This document shows positions 36,344 through 44,504 of a stretch of DNA of 64,000 nt, piece after piece (the stretch's first letter is position 1; every line of letters begins with the position of its first letter). The stretch spans positions 1-64,000 of the forward strand of contig NZ_JACJSE010000018.1 of assembly GCF_014698045.1 (NCBI RefSeq), in the 5' to 3' direction. This stretch comes from Aulosira sp. FACHB-615. Its GTDB lineage: Bacteria > Cyanobacteriota > Cyanobacteriia > Cyanobacteriales > Nostocaceae. The notes beneath the pieces are model-generated. The model made no database searches and was not told where the DNA came from. It was given only the letters and a program-made list of their open reading frames with translations. A program made the position numbers and the translations under genes.

Positions 36344-36958
36344 GTTTCAACAACCCTGACGGTAGTTGGTAATTTGAAAGTCTTCCGGTTACGTCCTCCA
36401 CTGGCGAATTAGTCAGTTTCAACAACCCTGACGGTAGTTGGTAATTTGAAAGCAGCCTGATTATCTTCATGCCTCGCCAGTATGTGCGAAGTTTCAACAA
36501 CCCTGACGGTAGTTGGTAATTTGAAAGATGATTATGTCCCGAAATATGGCAAAGTCATCGGGGTTTCAACAACCCTGACGGTAGTTGGTAATTTGAAAGT
36601 TCTTCAATCTCCCCACACAAAAACCAGCTCAACTGTTTCAACAACCCTGACGGTAGTTGGTAATTTGAAAGAAGCCAATCCACCTTGATGCGAATTGGCA
36701 GTTAATAGTTTCAACAACCCTGACGGTAGTTGGTAATTTGAAAGTATTTGTTGTAGCTGCTAATTTCACCGGAGCAAAAGGTTTCAACAACCCTGACGGT
36801 AGTTGGTAATTTGAAAGTCCCTTCACAAGCTTGAATGCTGTGGTTACTAAAGTTTCAACAATCCTGACGGTAGTTGGTAATTTAAAAGCAAAATCTTACC
36901 CTAGCAGCAGACATATTTCAGGTTTCAAGAACCCTGACGGTAGGTAGTAGGTTGGAAC
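36344..36958 (+). CRISPR. Type V-K CRISPR array, nine repeats, eight regular spacers
   Basis: Seven identical 37-bp repeats start at 36344, 36416, 36491, 36563, 36635, 36708 and 36781. An eighth at 36852 has two changes, and a degenerate ninth is at 36922. The repeat begins GTTTCAACAACCCTGACGG and ends GGTAATTTGAAAG, as in other V-K arrays. Spacers are 35, 38, 35, 35, 36, 36, 34 and 33 bp. No spacer obviously matches elsewhere in this window. Decay at the distal end fits leader-proximal growth from the tracrRNA side. Confidence 0.97.
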
Positions 36959-36997
36959 TTACAACCAGGAATAAGGAGTTAACCCACACTGCACCAA

Positions 36998-37034
36998 GTT
37001 TAAAACACCCTATAGTTGTTGGTGGTTGGAAAAA
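36998..37034 (+). repeat. Strongly degenerate CRISPR repeat beyond the array
   Basis: GTTTAAAACACCCTATAGTT followed by GTTGGTGGTTGGAAA keeps the length and general layout of the array repeat with many substitutions. It lies 39 bp after the degenerate ninth repeat, a spacer-like distance. Confidence 0.5.
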
Positions 37035-37094
37035 CATGATTTACCTATTTTTCAGTGAGCTAAATTTATCTTTTTGTCGTATATTGATTTATTA

Positions 37095-37125
37095 GGGTAG
37101 TTTGAAAGGAGTGCTGCGATCGCAC
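37095..37125 (+). ncRNA. Delocalised short-spacer crRNA for tRNA-Ala homing
   Basis: GGGTAGTTTGAAAG (37095-37108) copies the 3' part of the CRISPR repeat. It is followed by a 17-nt spacer, GAGTGCTGCGATCGCAC, identical to positions 37535-37519 of the minus-strand tRNA-Ala gene. The protospacer is preceded there by GTA, a GTN PAM. V-K CASTs are known to use such isolated short-spacer guides to home to tRNA genes. Confidence 0.9.
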
Positions 37126-37322
37126 AATAAGACGCAGCCGTTGTAGACAAAAAGGTAATAAATTTTTGGCATTAGGCTGCAAATGAATCTTTTGAAAGGT
37201 AGATTAATTTGCACAGCAGGTTTTGAGCCACTTTAAAAGGTTTAATAAATTTTATTTTAATAACCAATAGGTTTGCCCTAATCTTCCAAAATTAAATTCC
37301 ACAATATTGTGCGTCCTAATTT

Positions 37323-37479
37323 TGGACAATAATTCTTTAAAACTGGTTTCAACTCTGGACAATAATTCTTTAAAGCTATCTCGATGGCTGAAAGTCTGTA
37401 AAATAGGCAATTTATGCCCCTTCACTTGGTAAAATTGGACAATAATTCTTTAAAACTGACAATAATAATTTAATGGACA
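37323..37479. repeat. CAST right end with TnsB-type binding sites
   Basis: TGGACAATAATTCTTTAAA occurs at 37323-37341, 37356-37374 and 37436-37454, and a terminal variant TGACAATAATAATTTAA (37457-37473) leads to the tip TGGACA (37474-37479). They are in inverted orientation to the left-end sites. Region 37126-37322 before them shows no gene. Confidence 0.88.
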
Positions 37480-37484
37480 ACAAT

Positions 37485-37556
37485 GGAGAATAGGAGACTC
37501 GAACCCCTGACCTCTGCGGTGCGATCGCAGCACTCTACCAACTGAGCTAATTCCCC
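37485..37556 (-). tRNA. tRNA-Ala (anticodon CGC)
   Basis: A 72-nt cloverleaf on the minus strand. The acceptor GGGGAAT/ATTCTCC contains the G3-U70 wobble that marks alanine tRNA. D arm GCTC/GAGT, anticodon stem CTGCG/CGCAG with loop ATCGCAC (anticodon CGC), T arm AGGGG-TTCGAGT-CTCCT. CCA is not encoded. The gene stays intact beside the CAST, and its anticodon arm is the homing protospacer. Confidence 0.95.
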
Positions 37557-37643
37557 TTAAAATAGTGCTGAGTGCTGAGTTGTGAGTGCTGAGTTAAGAA
37601 GAATATCAGCAATTTAATCAACGCTCTGCCACCAAATAACATT

Positions 37644-38372
37644 TTAACACTCACTTACCCTTGGCTGCGGTTCTTTGCCAGAAAACACGTTCTGCACTCG
37701 TTCGAGTTCTAAATCAGTCAAATAATCTACAGTCCAGTTACAGCAACGCTGAAGTATATGGAAAGGATAGGTATTGGCTACACCCACAACTTTCATGTTG
37801 GCTAGTTTGGCGGCTTGGATACCTGCGGGGGTGTCTTCAATGGCGATACATTCTTGGGGTTGCAAATTTAATTCGGGAGATTGTTGGTTGAAGCGTTCCA
37901 CTGCTAACAGATAACCATCTGGTTGGGGTTTACTGGTGGTGATGTCGTCTCCTGCAACAATAACTGTAAAGTATTCTGCGAGTTTGGCGCGGTTGAGGAC
38001 TAATTCTATTTCTTTACGGAGTGCGCCACTAACTAAACCTAAATAGAGATTTTGGGAACGTACTTGATAAATTAAATCTTCTACACCTGAATATATGGGC
38101 AGTTTTTCTAATTTTTCCAGTTCCAGCACATAAGCTTCAGCTTTGCGGTGAAGTAGCTGGTTGAGATACTCTTCCGTGACTACTCTACCGCGATTTGCCA
38201 GCAGTTCTTGAAAACAAGCGCGATCGCTCCTGCCCAAACAAGTCTGACGCTCTTGGGGTTTTTGGGGTTGGAGATTCTCATTCACGAGAATCTCATCGAT
38301 TAATTGCAGGTGAATACGTTCATCGTTAATGATGACACCATTAAAATCAAACAGAACTGCCTTTAAACTCAT
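37644..38372 (-). CDS. HAD-superfamily hydrolase, beta-phosphoglucomutase-like
   Basis: A 242-residue HAD phosphatase/phosphomutase. Motif I is FDFNGVIINDE, where the second catalytic Asp position is Asn, unusual for this group. Motif II is LGLVSGA, motif III KPQPDGYLLA, motif IV IEDTPAGIQAAK. The helical cap lies between residues 18 and 90. The Asn in place of the acid-base Asp (normally DxDGV) may lower or change activity. It overlaps the upstream methyltransferase gene by 4 bp. Confidence 0.88.
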   Translation of the reverse strand: MSLKAVLFDFNGVIINDERIHLQLIDEILVNENLQPQKPQERQTCLGRSDRACFQELLANRGRVVTEEYLNQLLHRKAEAYVLELEKLEKLPIYSGVEDLIYQVRSQNLYLGLVSGALRKEIELVLNRAKLAEYFTVIVAGDDITTSKPQPDGYLLAVERFNQQSPELNLQPQECIAIEDTPAGIQAAKLANMKVVGVANTYPFHILQRCCNWTVDYLTDLELERVQNVFSGKEPQPRVSEC

Positions 38373-39283
38373 GCCGTTATGCCAAATACTGGAGATTCTA
38401 AACCCTCCAAATCATTATTATCTATTGTGCTGTCTGTTGATCCCTGACTATGCTGGCGGACTGTGGCTTGCATAGCTGAACCTGTGATTAGAGTTGGTTT
38501 TATCCCGCTACTTAGTTGATGTATCCACCAAACATCTTCGGTGCGTACTCCTTGAAACCCCGCCGCACCCAGCCGCGCATCTACACTGTCAGCAGCATAC
38601 TCATGAATATAAGGTTCCTCAAAGATATTATTCAGCCAATCTAACTGACGCAGGGTTTTTTGATTGCCATCTAAAATTAAAACCTGTCCACCAGCTACTA
38701 ATAACCGAAAGCTTTCTTGCAAAATTGCTTGGGTAACTGCACTTGGTGTTTCGTGAAATAGTAAAGACGCGGTAACTAAATCAAACGAAGCATCGGGGAA
38801 ATCAGTTTGCGCGGCGTTGCCATGTCGCCAGATAATATTTAAATTGGTAGTTCTGGCTTTATCTTCTGCCCTCACCAGCATATATGGAGACAAGTCCAAA
38901 CCAATCACTTCCGCTTGAGGGAAAGCTTGTTTTAACATCAAAGTTGTGGAACCCGTACCACAACCTAAATCAAGTATGCGCCTTGGTTGAACTTTCACCG
39001 CATCAATCAATGCTTGACGCACCCAAGTTTCATTCGGAGGCAAGACGTATTCCGTAATTGGGTCGTAACTTACCGCCGCACTAGAATTGAGATATCCGCC
39101 TTTGATACCGTGAAAATTTTGCTTGTAGTACGCAGGAATTGTAACATCGGCAGAACGAATTACATCGCCCTCTTTTTCCCAATCAATACTCAGTGCGTAT
39201 CTTTGTAACTTCTCCTCATCAATCAAAAAACGCACTACCGGAGATAAAAAACTTTCCCAGATGGTATCTTGAGCCGTTGCCAT
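38369..39283 (-). CDS. Class I SAM-dependent methyltransferase
   Basis: A 304-residue protein with motif I ILDLGCGTGSTTLML, then VIGLDLSPYMLVRAE, DASFDLVTASLLFHE and the strand VLILDGNQKTLRQLD, i.e. a Rossmann-fold methyltransferase (Methyltransf_11/25 type). Residues 1-95 form a family-specific N-terminal region. Substrate unknown. First gene of a two-gene unit with the HAD hydrolase. Confidence 0.88.
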   Translation of the reverse strand: MATAQDTIWESFLSPVVRFLIDEEKLQRYALSIDWEKEGDVIRSADVTIPAYYKQNFHGIKGGYLNSSAAVSYDPITEYVLPPNETWVRQALIDAVKVQPRRILDLGCGTGSTTLMLKQAFPQAEVIGLDLSPYMLVRAEDKARTTNLNIIWRHGNAAQTDFPDASFDLVTASLLFHETPSAVTQAILQESFRLLVAGGQVLILDGNQKTLRQLDWLNNIFEEPYIHEYAADSVDARLGAAGFQGVRTEDVWWIHQLSSGIKPTLITGSAMQATVRQHSQGSTDSTIDNNDLEGLESPVFGITA

Positions 39284-39583
39284 AATATTTATTTAGTCAT
39301 TTTCTTGACAAATTTTAATGTATCTTGCCAAATCCTGCTTTGCTCACCAAGCACCAGGATTGACATCCATCTATTTTTTGTACTACAAATATATTACAAG
39401 TGATATTATGCAGGTAATTTATCGAAACTCAATGCAAAACTTGATTTACAGCATAATTCAGGAGTCAGAAGCCAGAATAACAGTAGGCTATCTATTTAGC
39501 TTCTAGGACTAAACTGTTTACTTACAGCGTTTTCCGGTTGAGTCCAGTACAAGTTATTAGGGGATAGAGGCTAGAGGCTAGAT

Positions 39584-39627
39584 GAAATGACAAATAACAA
39601 ATGACAAATGACAAATGACAAATGACC
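39584..39627. repeat. Heptanucleotide tandem repeat (CAAATGA)
   Basis: About six copies of CAAATGA, with variants CAAATAA and CCAATAA. Short tandem heptamers of this kind are typical of heterocystous cyanobacteria. It lies in the 378-bp gap upstream of rtcB, where I see no gene. Confidence 0.85.
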
Positions 39628-39661
39628 AATAACTACCATCAAACATATCTAAATCACCAAA

Positions 39662-41156
39662 ATGCCTTACGAAAACTTAGAAATTAACACACAAACACCT
39701 GTTTTATCTTGGGCAAATCATCCTTTAGCAAGTGATGAAACCAAGATGGCGCAAAATGTGGCATCATTACCATTTGTATTTAAACACGTCGCCTTAATGC
39801 CAGATGTGCATTTAGGAAAAGGTGCTTTAGTTGGTTCTGTAATTGCTACCAAAGATGCCATCATTCCTGCGGCTGTGGGCGTGGATCTTGGTTGTGGTAT
39901 GTCTGCTATCAAAATGCCATTTAGTGGCGATAAATTAGAAGGCAAACTTAAAAAAATTCGCCTAGATATTGAAGCAGCAATTCCCACAGGTTTCAACGAA
40001 AATAAAGAAATTGAAAAATCAGTTACTAACTGGCAACGTTGGCATGATTTTCAAGATTTGCACCCTGGTGTGCAGGACTTAGAAAATAAATCGATGAAAC
40101 AAATGGGTTCTCTTGGCGGGGGTGAAAGATTGCCCCTTACTGTAGTAATACAGTAATCAAAACTCGTCCAAATCGGTGAAGGCTGAGATTGCTAATACCG
40201 AGGGAAGCGGTAAAACGCCCCGTAGAGAGCAGAGGGACTTGGGCATCCTAAATAGCTAATAATTTAGGATGAAGGTGTGCTCCGAACTATACCGAACAAG
40301 AAGGTATAGAATCAAGCAGAAATGACTTGATCGATTGCTACTTTCATTTATTGAAAGTGCTTAATAGAAGTCAAAATAGTGTAGAAATGAGGCTATGGAG
40401 ACTTAATAAATTAAGCCAGCAATCAGTAACAAATTGAATCATTTTATTGAAGTGTGCCTCGATACAGAGAACCAAGTTTGGCTAATGTTACATTCTGGTT
40501 CACGTAACATTGGGAATAAATTAGCTCAATGTCACATTAATACAGCTAAAGAATTAGCCAAGATGGCAGGGAATAATTTACCTGACCCAGACTTAGCTTA
40601 TTTTGTGGCAAATACACCAGAATTTCAAGCTTACTGGAATGATTTGCAATGGGCGCAAGACTATGCACGTTTCAACCGCGATGTCATGATGATGCGTTTT
40701 AAGCACATTATTGAAAAACATTTGGCGGGTGGAAAAGTAACTAAACCTTTATTGCAGGTAAATTGTCATCACAATTACGCCGAAAAAGAAGTACATTTTG
40801 GCGAAGATGTGTATGTCACTCGTAAAGGAGCAGTCCGCGCCCAGACAGAAGATTATGGGATTATTCCTGGTTCAATGGGAGCGAAATCTTTCATTGTCAA
40901 AGGCAAAGGTAATGCTCATAGTTTCTGTTCTTGTAGTCATGGTGCTGGCAGATTATTATCCAGAAATAAAGCCAAAAATGTCTACACACTTGATGACTTA
41001 ATTGAGCAGACTAAAGGTGTAGAATGCCGCAAAGATAATGATGTTTTGGATGAAATTCCAGGTGCTTATAAACCAATTGAGCAAGTAATGGAAAATCAAT
41101 CTGATTTAGTGGAAGTTGTGGCGACACTCAAGCAAGTTGTATGTGTCAAGGGTTAA
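39662..41156 (+). CDS. rtcB: RtcB RNA ligase, interrupted by a group I intron
   Basis: Exon 1 is 39662-40123 (154 codons) and exon 2 is 40437-41156 (239 codons plus stop). Joined they give a 393-residue RtcB of normal length. RtcB seals 2',3'-cyclic phosphate and 5'-OH RNA ends with GTP and Mn2+. Exon 1 has VDLGCGMSAIK (metal Cys). The junction restores MGSLGGG|NHFIEVCLD, the family's catalytic signature. Exon 2 shows HSGSRNIGNKLA, VNCHHNYAEKE and FCSCSHGAGRLLSR (guanylated His). Without splicing, translation stops at 40154-40156, soon after the intron begins. The frame is otherwise intact, so this is not a pseudogene. Confidence 0.93.
40124..40436 (+). ncRNA. Group I self-splicing intron in rtcB (313 nt, no ORF)
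   Basis: The 5' exon ends GGGGT (40119-40123), which pairs with guide GCCCC (40132-40136), giving the U-G wobble at the splice site (P1). The next guide bases GATT (40128-40131) pair with the 3' exon AATC (40437-40440) as P10. The intron ends in G. Core parts visible: P2 TTACTGTA/TACAGTAA (40137-40156), CGGT/ACCG around AATACCGAGGGAAGC, P7 GAGC (40227-40230) with GCTC (40279-40282), P8 ATCCTAAAT/ATTTAGGAT (40245-40270) and P9 CTATACC/GGTATAG (40287-40309). Confidence 0.9.
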
Positions 41157-41931
41157 AGCAACCATAACAAGAAAGTGGTGGGTATGAATCCTCCACTTTT
41201 TTGACAAGTTTGGTGAGCAGAATTAAATTTTACCGATATCGTCGCACAGATGGCGATCGCAGCATATCTTACACATAGCCCCAACGGATGGAATTTGCGG
41301 CTATAAAAATGTGGACGCACAAGCAGTGTTAGCGCCGTGGGTAGGCTTCCTGACTCCCTCTCTGGTGTGCAACTTCAGTTGCTAGGTGCAAGATAAGCGT
41401 AAATAAACTTAATATATATGTGATTAAAAAGCTTCACAATGCTGAAGAAAAATTCCTGTAATATTACGACACATTAACGCTATTCAAATTTAGTAAACAG
41501 GTATACCACGGAAAATTGCAGCGTGCTAGATTAAGGTCAAGGTACAGAAAGGTTAAGTCTAAGTGAAGTTAGCAACTTGAGATTAGAGCTTGTACCTCCC
41601 GCTCTAAAATCTAAATGAGCGATCGCAAATCAAACATGGCATCCTATGGAAGTGTTTTCGCCTTAAGTCTAGTCTATTGATTGATTTTGTTGGAGGTTTT
41701 TAAACATACAGCCAGAAATGCCTGCCTATTAGAATCAAGGATGCTGAAAGAAGTTTGAGAGTAACGATTGCGTTTGTCCACCTTATTTGAGTTAGTTCTT
41801 CTGTTTTTTCAATTTTTTCAGTCTTTTCGGACGACCCTTATATTTAATCAACCGCCTCAAGTTACAGACATTCATCGGTCTTAACTGAGGCGGTTAATAT
41901 TTTTCAGCACAAATATTCCCAGGCTAAAATT
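41157..41931. other. Intergenic region with one strong hairpin
   Basis: 775 bp without a convincing gene. AACCGCCTCA (41850-41859) and TGAGGCGGTT (41886-41895) form a stem, followed on the plus strand by AATATTTTTC, so a plus-strand terminator is likely. The 200 bp before it could hold a small RNA, but I recognise none. Confidence 0.5.
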
Positions 41932-42771
41932 TTATACTTCAGACTTCATTAAAGTAATCACCGTAACTTCAGGTGGACAAAACAAGCGTCCTGGTCTGTA
42001 AGTTCCTAAGCCACGATTCACGTATAACTGATTATTAGCTACTTTGTGAAATCCTTGCGCCCATTCCCAATATCTCACGACCTTTGAGCAATCGCCAAAC
42101 CAAAATGGAACCCAACGCCGGAGTTTTTTTGGTAATTGTTTGAGTAACTTTTTATAATAAAACACCGCAGGGCCAAAACCAGGAATAACAATGTGACCAC
42201 CATGCGTATGACCAGATAATTGTAAATCAACTCGCCACTGTTCTAAAATTTTGGCAGTATCGGGATTATGAGATAAAACAATGCGCGGTGTGAATGGGTC
42301 GAGTTGCTGCATAACTGGTATAGGATTAAACTCCCGCGACCAATAATCAGCTAAACCAACCACTGGTAATTCATCGCCAAAGGGATAGGCGATTTCATTC
42401 CACAGAACATGGACACCGATACTAGTAAAAGCCTTCGTCACTTCAGCTTGAGAATGATTGTAGTGTATGTCATGGTTGCCAAGTACAGCATAAACACCAC
42501 AGCGACTTTGTAGATGTTTGAGTCGCATCACAAGTTGATGAATTGGGGAAGGATCATCAGTGACATAATCACCAGTTAACACTATTAAATCAGGTTCTAC
42601 TTCATTAGTCACTGCGATCGCTTCTTGCAACATTTCCTCAGAAAGTCGCATACCATCATAGTGAAAATCTGATAACTGGACTAACTTTATCCCTTCTAAA
42701 GATTGTGGTAATTCGGCAATCTTAACCGTGATTTTATCTACACTTAAACGTCCCGTAAACAACCAGTGCAT
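41932..42771 (-). CDS. Calcineurin-like metallophosphoesterase (copy 1)
   Basis: A 279-residue YkuE/YaeI-type phosphoesterase from MHWLFTGRLS, the start that matches its neighbour. Metal-binding motifs: LSDFHYDG, LTGDYVTDD, LGNHDIHYN, LSHNPDT and SGHTHGGHIVIPG. The N-terminus is weakly hydrophobic. Members of this group may hydrolyse lipid or nucleotide phosphates; the substrate is unknown. It is a close paralogue of the next gene upstream (42973-43803), most likely by tandem duplication. Confidence 0.9.
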   Translation of the reverse strand: MHWLFTGRLSVDKITVKIAELPQSLEGIKLVQLSDFHYDGMRLSEEMLQEAIAVTNEVEPDLIVLTGDYVTDDPSPIHQLVMRLKHLQSRCGVYAVLGNHDIHYNHSQAEVTKAFTSIGVHVLWNEIAYPFGDELPVVGLADYWSREFNPIPVMQQLDPFTPRIVLSHNPDTAKILEQWRVDLQLSGHTHGGHIVIPGFGPAVFYYKKLLKQLPKKLRRWVPFWFGDCSKVVRYWEWAQGFHKVANNQLYVNRGLGTYRPGRLFCPPEVTVITLMKSEV

Positions 42772-42972
42772 AGCGCCAAAAACACTCCTCATATTAGCGT
42801 TTACAGCTTACCAAATATCAAAATTCATCTTAAGAAATTGTAAAAAATATAGAAGAATACAGAATACAGAAGCCAGAATCCAGAATCAATTAATCAAAGA
42901 TTCTGTTTTGTTACTCACAACTAATTTATACTGCATTCTGACTCCTGGCTCCTGAATTCTTGACATCACAAC

Positions 42973-43803
42973 TTATTCTCTTTCTAAGGTAATAACTGTT
43001 ACTTCTGGCGGACAAAATAGCCTTCCGGGAGAATAAGTTCCTAAACCACGGTTGACATATAGCAGATTCCTTCCTACACGATGTAAACCCTGCGCCCATT
43101 CCCAATGACGGAGGACAAAGTTATCTCGGCGTAAATAGGGAAAGCAACGCCGGATTCTGTGGGGTATTAGTTGCAGTATGTTTTTACGATAAGCAACCAC
43201 CGCCCCCAGTCCGGGAATGACTATTTGACCACCATGAGTATGACCAGATAACTGCAAATCTACCCGCCAAGCTTGCAATATTTCTGCCGTGTCGGGGTTA
43301 TGAGATAGCACAATGCGGGGTATATTTGGGTTTAACTGCTCCATAACAGGTGCAGGGTTAAATTCTGGTGAATACCTATCTGCCAGTCCGACTAATGCTA
43401 ATTCATTCCCAAACGGATAAACGACTTCATTCCATAAAACACGCACGCCAATTTGAGTTAAAGCCTTGGTAATGTCCCTTTTTGAGTAGCGGTAATAAAT
43501 ATCATGATTACCCAGGACAGCATAAATACCTGCTTGAGTTTGCAATTGTTTGAGTTTTAAAACTAAGTCATTAATTGGTTGGGGACTTGTGGTAACATAA
43601 TCGCCTGTTAATATGACTAAATCTGGTTTGACTTGGTTGCTCAGTGCGATCGCTTGTTCTAACATCTCATCCGATAGACCCGCACCATCATAATGAAAAT
43701 CTGACATCTGCACCAACTTCTTACCTTGTAACGATGCAGGTAAACCCGCAATCTTCACCGTTAATTTTTCTACACTCAACGGCCCAGATAATAACCAGTG
43801 CAT
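42973..43803 (-). CDS. Calcineurin-like metallophosphoesterase (copy 2)
   Basis: A 276-residue paralogue of the preceding gene with the same motif set: MSDFHYDG, LTGDYVTTS, LGNHDIYYR, LSHNPDT, SGHTHGGQIVIPG and the shared C-terminal block LYVNRGLGTYSPGRLFCPPE. Differences are spread over the whole length, so the duplication is not recent. About 200 bp separate the copies, enough for separate promoters. Confidence 0.9.
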   Translation of the reverse strand: MHWLLSGPLSVEKLTVKIAGLPASLQGKKLVQMSDFHYDGAGLSDEMLEQAIALSNQVKPDLVILTGDYVTTSPQPINDLVLKLKQLQTQAGIYAVLGNHDIYYRYSKRDITKALTQIGVRVLWNEVVYPFGNELALVGLADRYSPEFNPAPVMEQLNPNIPRIVLSHNPDTAEILQAWRVDLQLSGHTHGGQIVIPGLGAVVAYRKNILQLIPHRIRRCFPYLRRDNFVLRHWEWAQGLHRVGRNLLYVNRGLGTYSPGRLFCPPEVTVITLERE

Positions 43804-44072
43804 AATAGATTTATAAACTTCAATAATAGCGTTTAAAGTTTAACTAACAATCTGCCATTTGAAAGTTGCAAGTCAAACACTTTTGAGAAACTTGATAAAT
43901 GTTAATTAAAATCTGAATTTTTTCTGCTGTAGTTAGTCTAGAAATAAAATTGCAAGAAACGCCAAGAGACTGGAAGTTTGAGGGGTTTATTTGCAGCATC
44001 TTAAATGTTGTTTTAAAAGTGGTTCGTTGTGTTTATTAGCACTTCTTGATCCCCCCTAACCCCCCTTAAAAA

Positions 44073-44333
44073 GGCTACGGTGTACACACAAGTACTATCA
44101 GCAAGGGTTTCAGGCGTTATAGACCCCTTGAATTGTCATTACGAGCGCAGTGATAACGGAGCGAAGTAATCGCATAATCCCGTAGTTTTGGCGATTGCTA
44201 CCCTGCGGGAAGTCTTACGCCTACGTCGTTCCTCCTCGCAATGACAGGTTTTCAAAGCGATCGCAAAACCGAAAGCTAGACGATGAAACCAAACGTTAGG
44301 TAGGATTTCAAGACTTGTGTGTACACCGTAGCC
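44073..44333. mobile_element. MITE, 261 bp, 21-bp perfect terminal inverted repeats with TSD
   Basis: Tips GGCTACGGTGTACACACAAG and its complement bound a non-coding core (21 bp perfect at 44073-44093 and 44313-44333). TTAAAAA lies directly outside both tips (44066-44072 and 44334-44340). Removing element and one copy restores CCCCCTTAAAAAGGGGG, a dispersed hairpin. The core holds the GTCATTACGAGCG...CTCGCAATGAC repeat type. No transposase is encoded. Confidence 0.85.
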
Positions 44334-44504
44334 TTAAAAAGGGGGGAAATACTTCAAAGTCCCCCTTTTTAAGGGGGATTTAGGGGGATCTAAAATGTTT
44401 TGCTACCAACAAGAAGACTTTTAAAACATCCTCTTACACCCATTTTCAACAGATAACCTTTGTGGGTAACTACTGGAATTATTCACTAGTTGGTGGAAGT
44501 ATAC

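Larger units (their letters stand above)
18920..37479. mobile_element. Complete type V-K CRISPR-associated transposon (CAST), about 18.6 kb
   Basis: Left end TGTCCATTAAATAATTATTG and right end (reverse complement) TGTCCATTAAATTATTATTG are near-identical terminal inverted repeats with TG...CA tips. Each end carries further copies of a TTTAAAGnAnATnnTGTC(A/C) motif, the expected TnsB sites. Order inside: tnsB, tnsC, a minus-strand cassette of three genes, tniQ, a type I R-M operon, a metalloprotease, an RHH regulator, cas12k, tracrRNA, CRISPR array, short-spacer crRNA. The element ends 5 bp from the 3' end of tRNA-Ala. No 5-bp target duplication is visible: ATGGA precedes the left end, ACAAT follows the right. 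Confidence 0.93.

Noticed and set aside
36482..36688. Protein-coding frame across the CRISPR array
   Set aside because: It is the translation of identical repeats and spacers.
39662..41156. rtcB as a broken pseudogene
   Set aside because: The two parts join exactly in frame across a sequence with a full group I core, and no other defects are present.
41560..41850. Possible 6S or other small RNA
   Set aside because: I could not assign a conserved secondary structure or motif by eye; only the terminator-like hairpin is supported.
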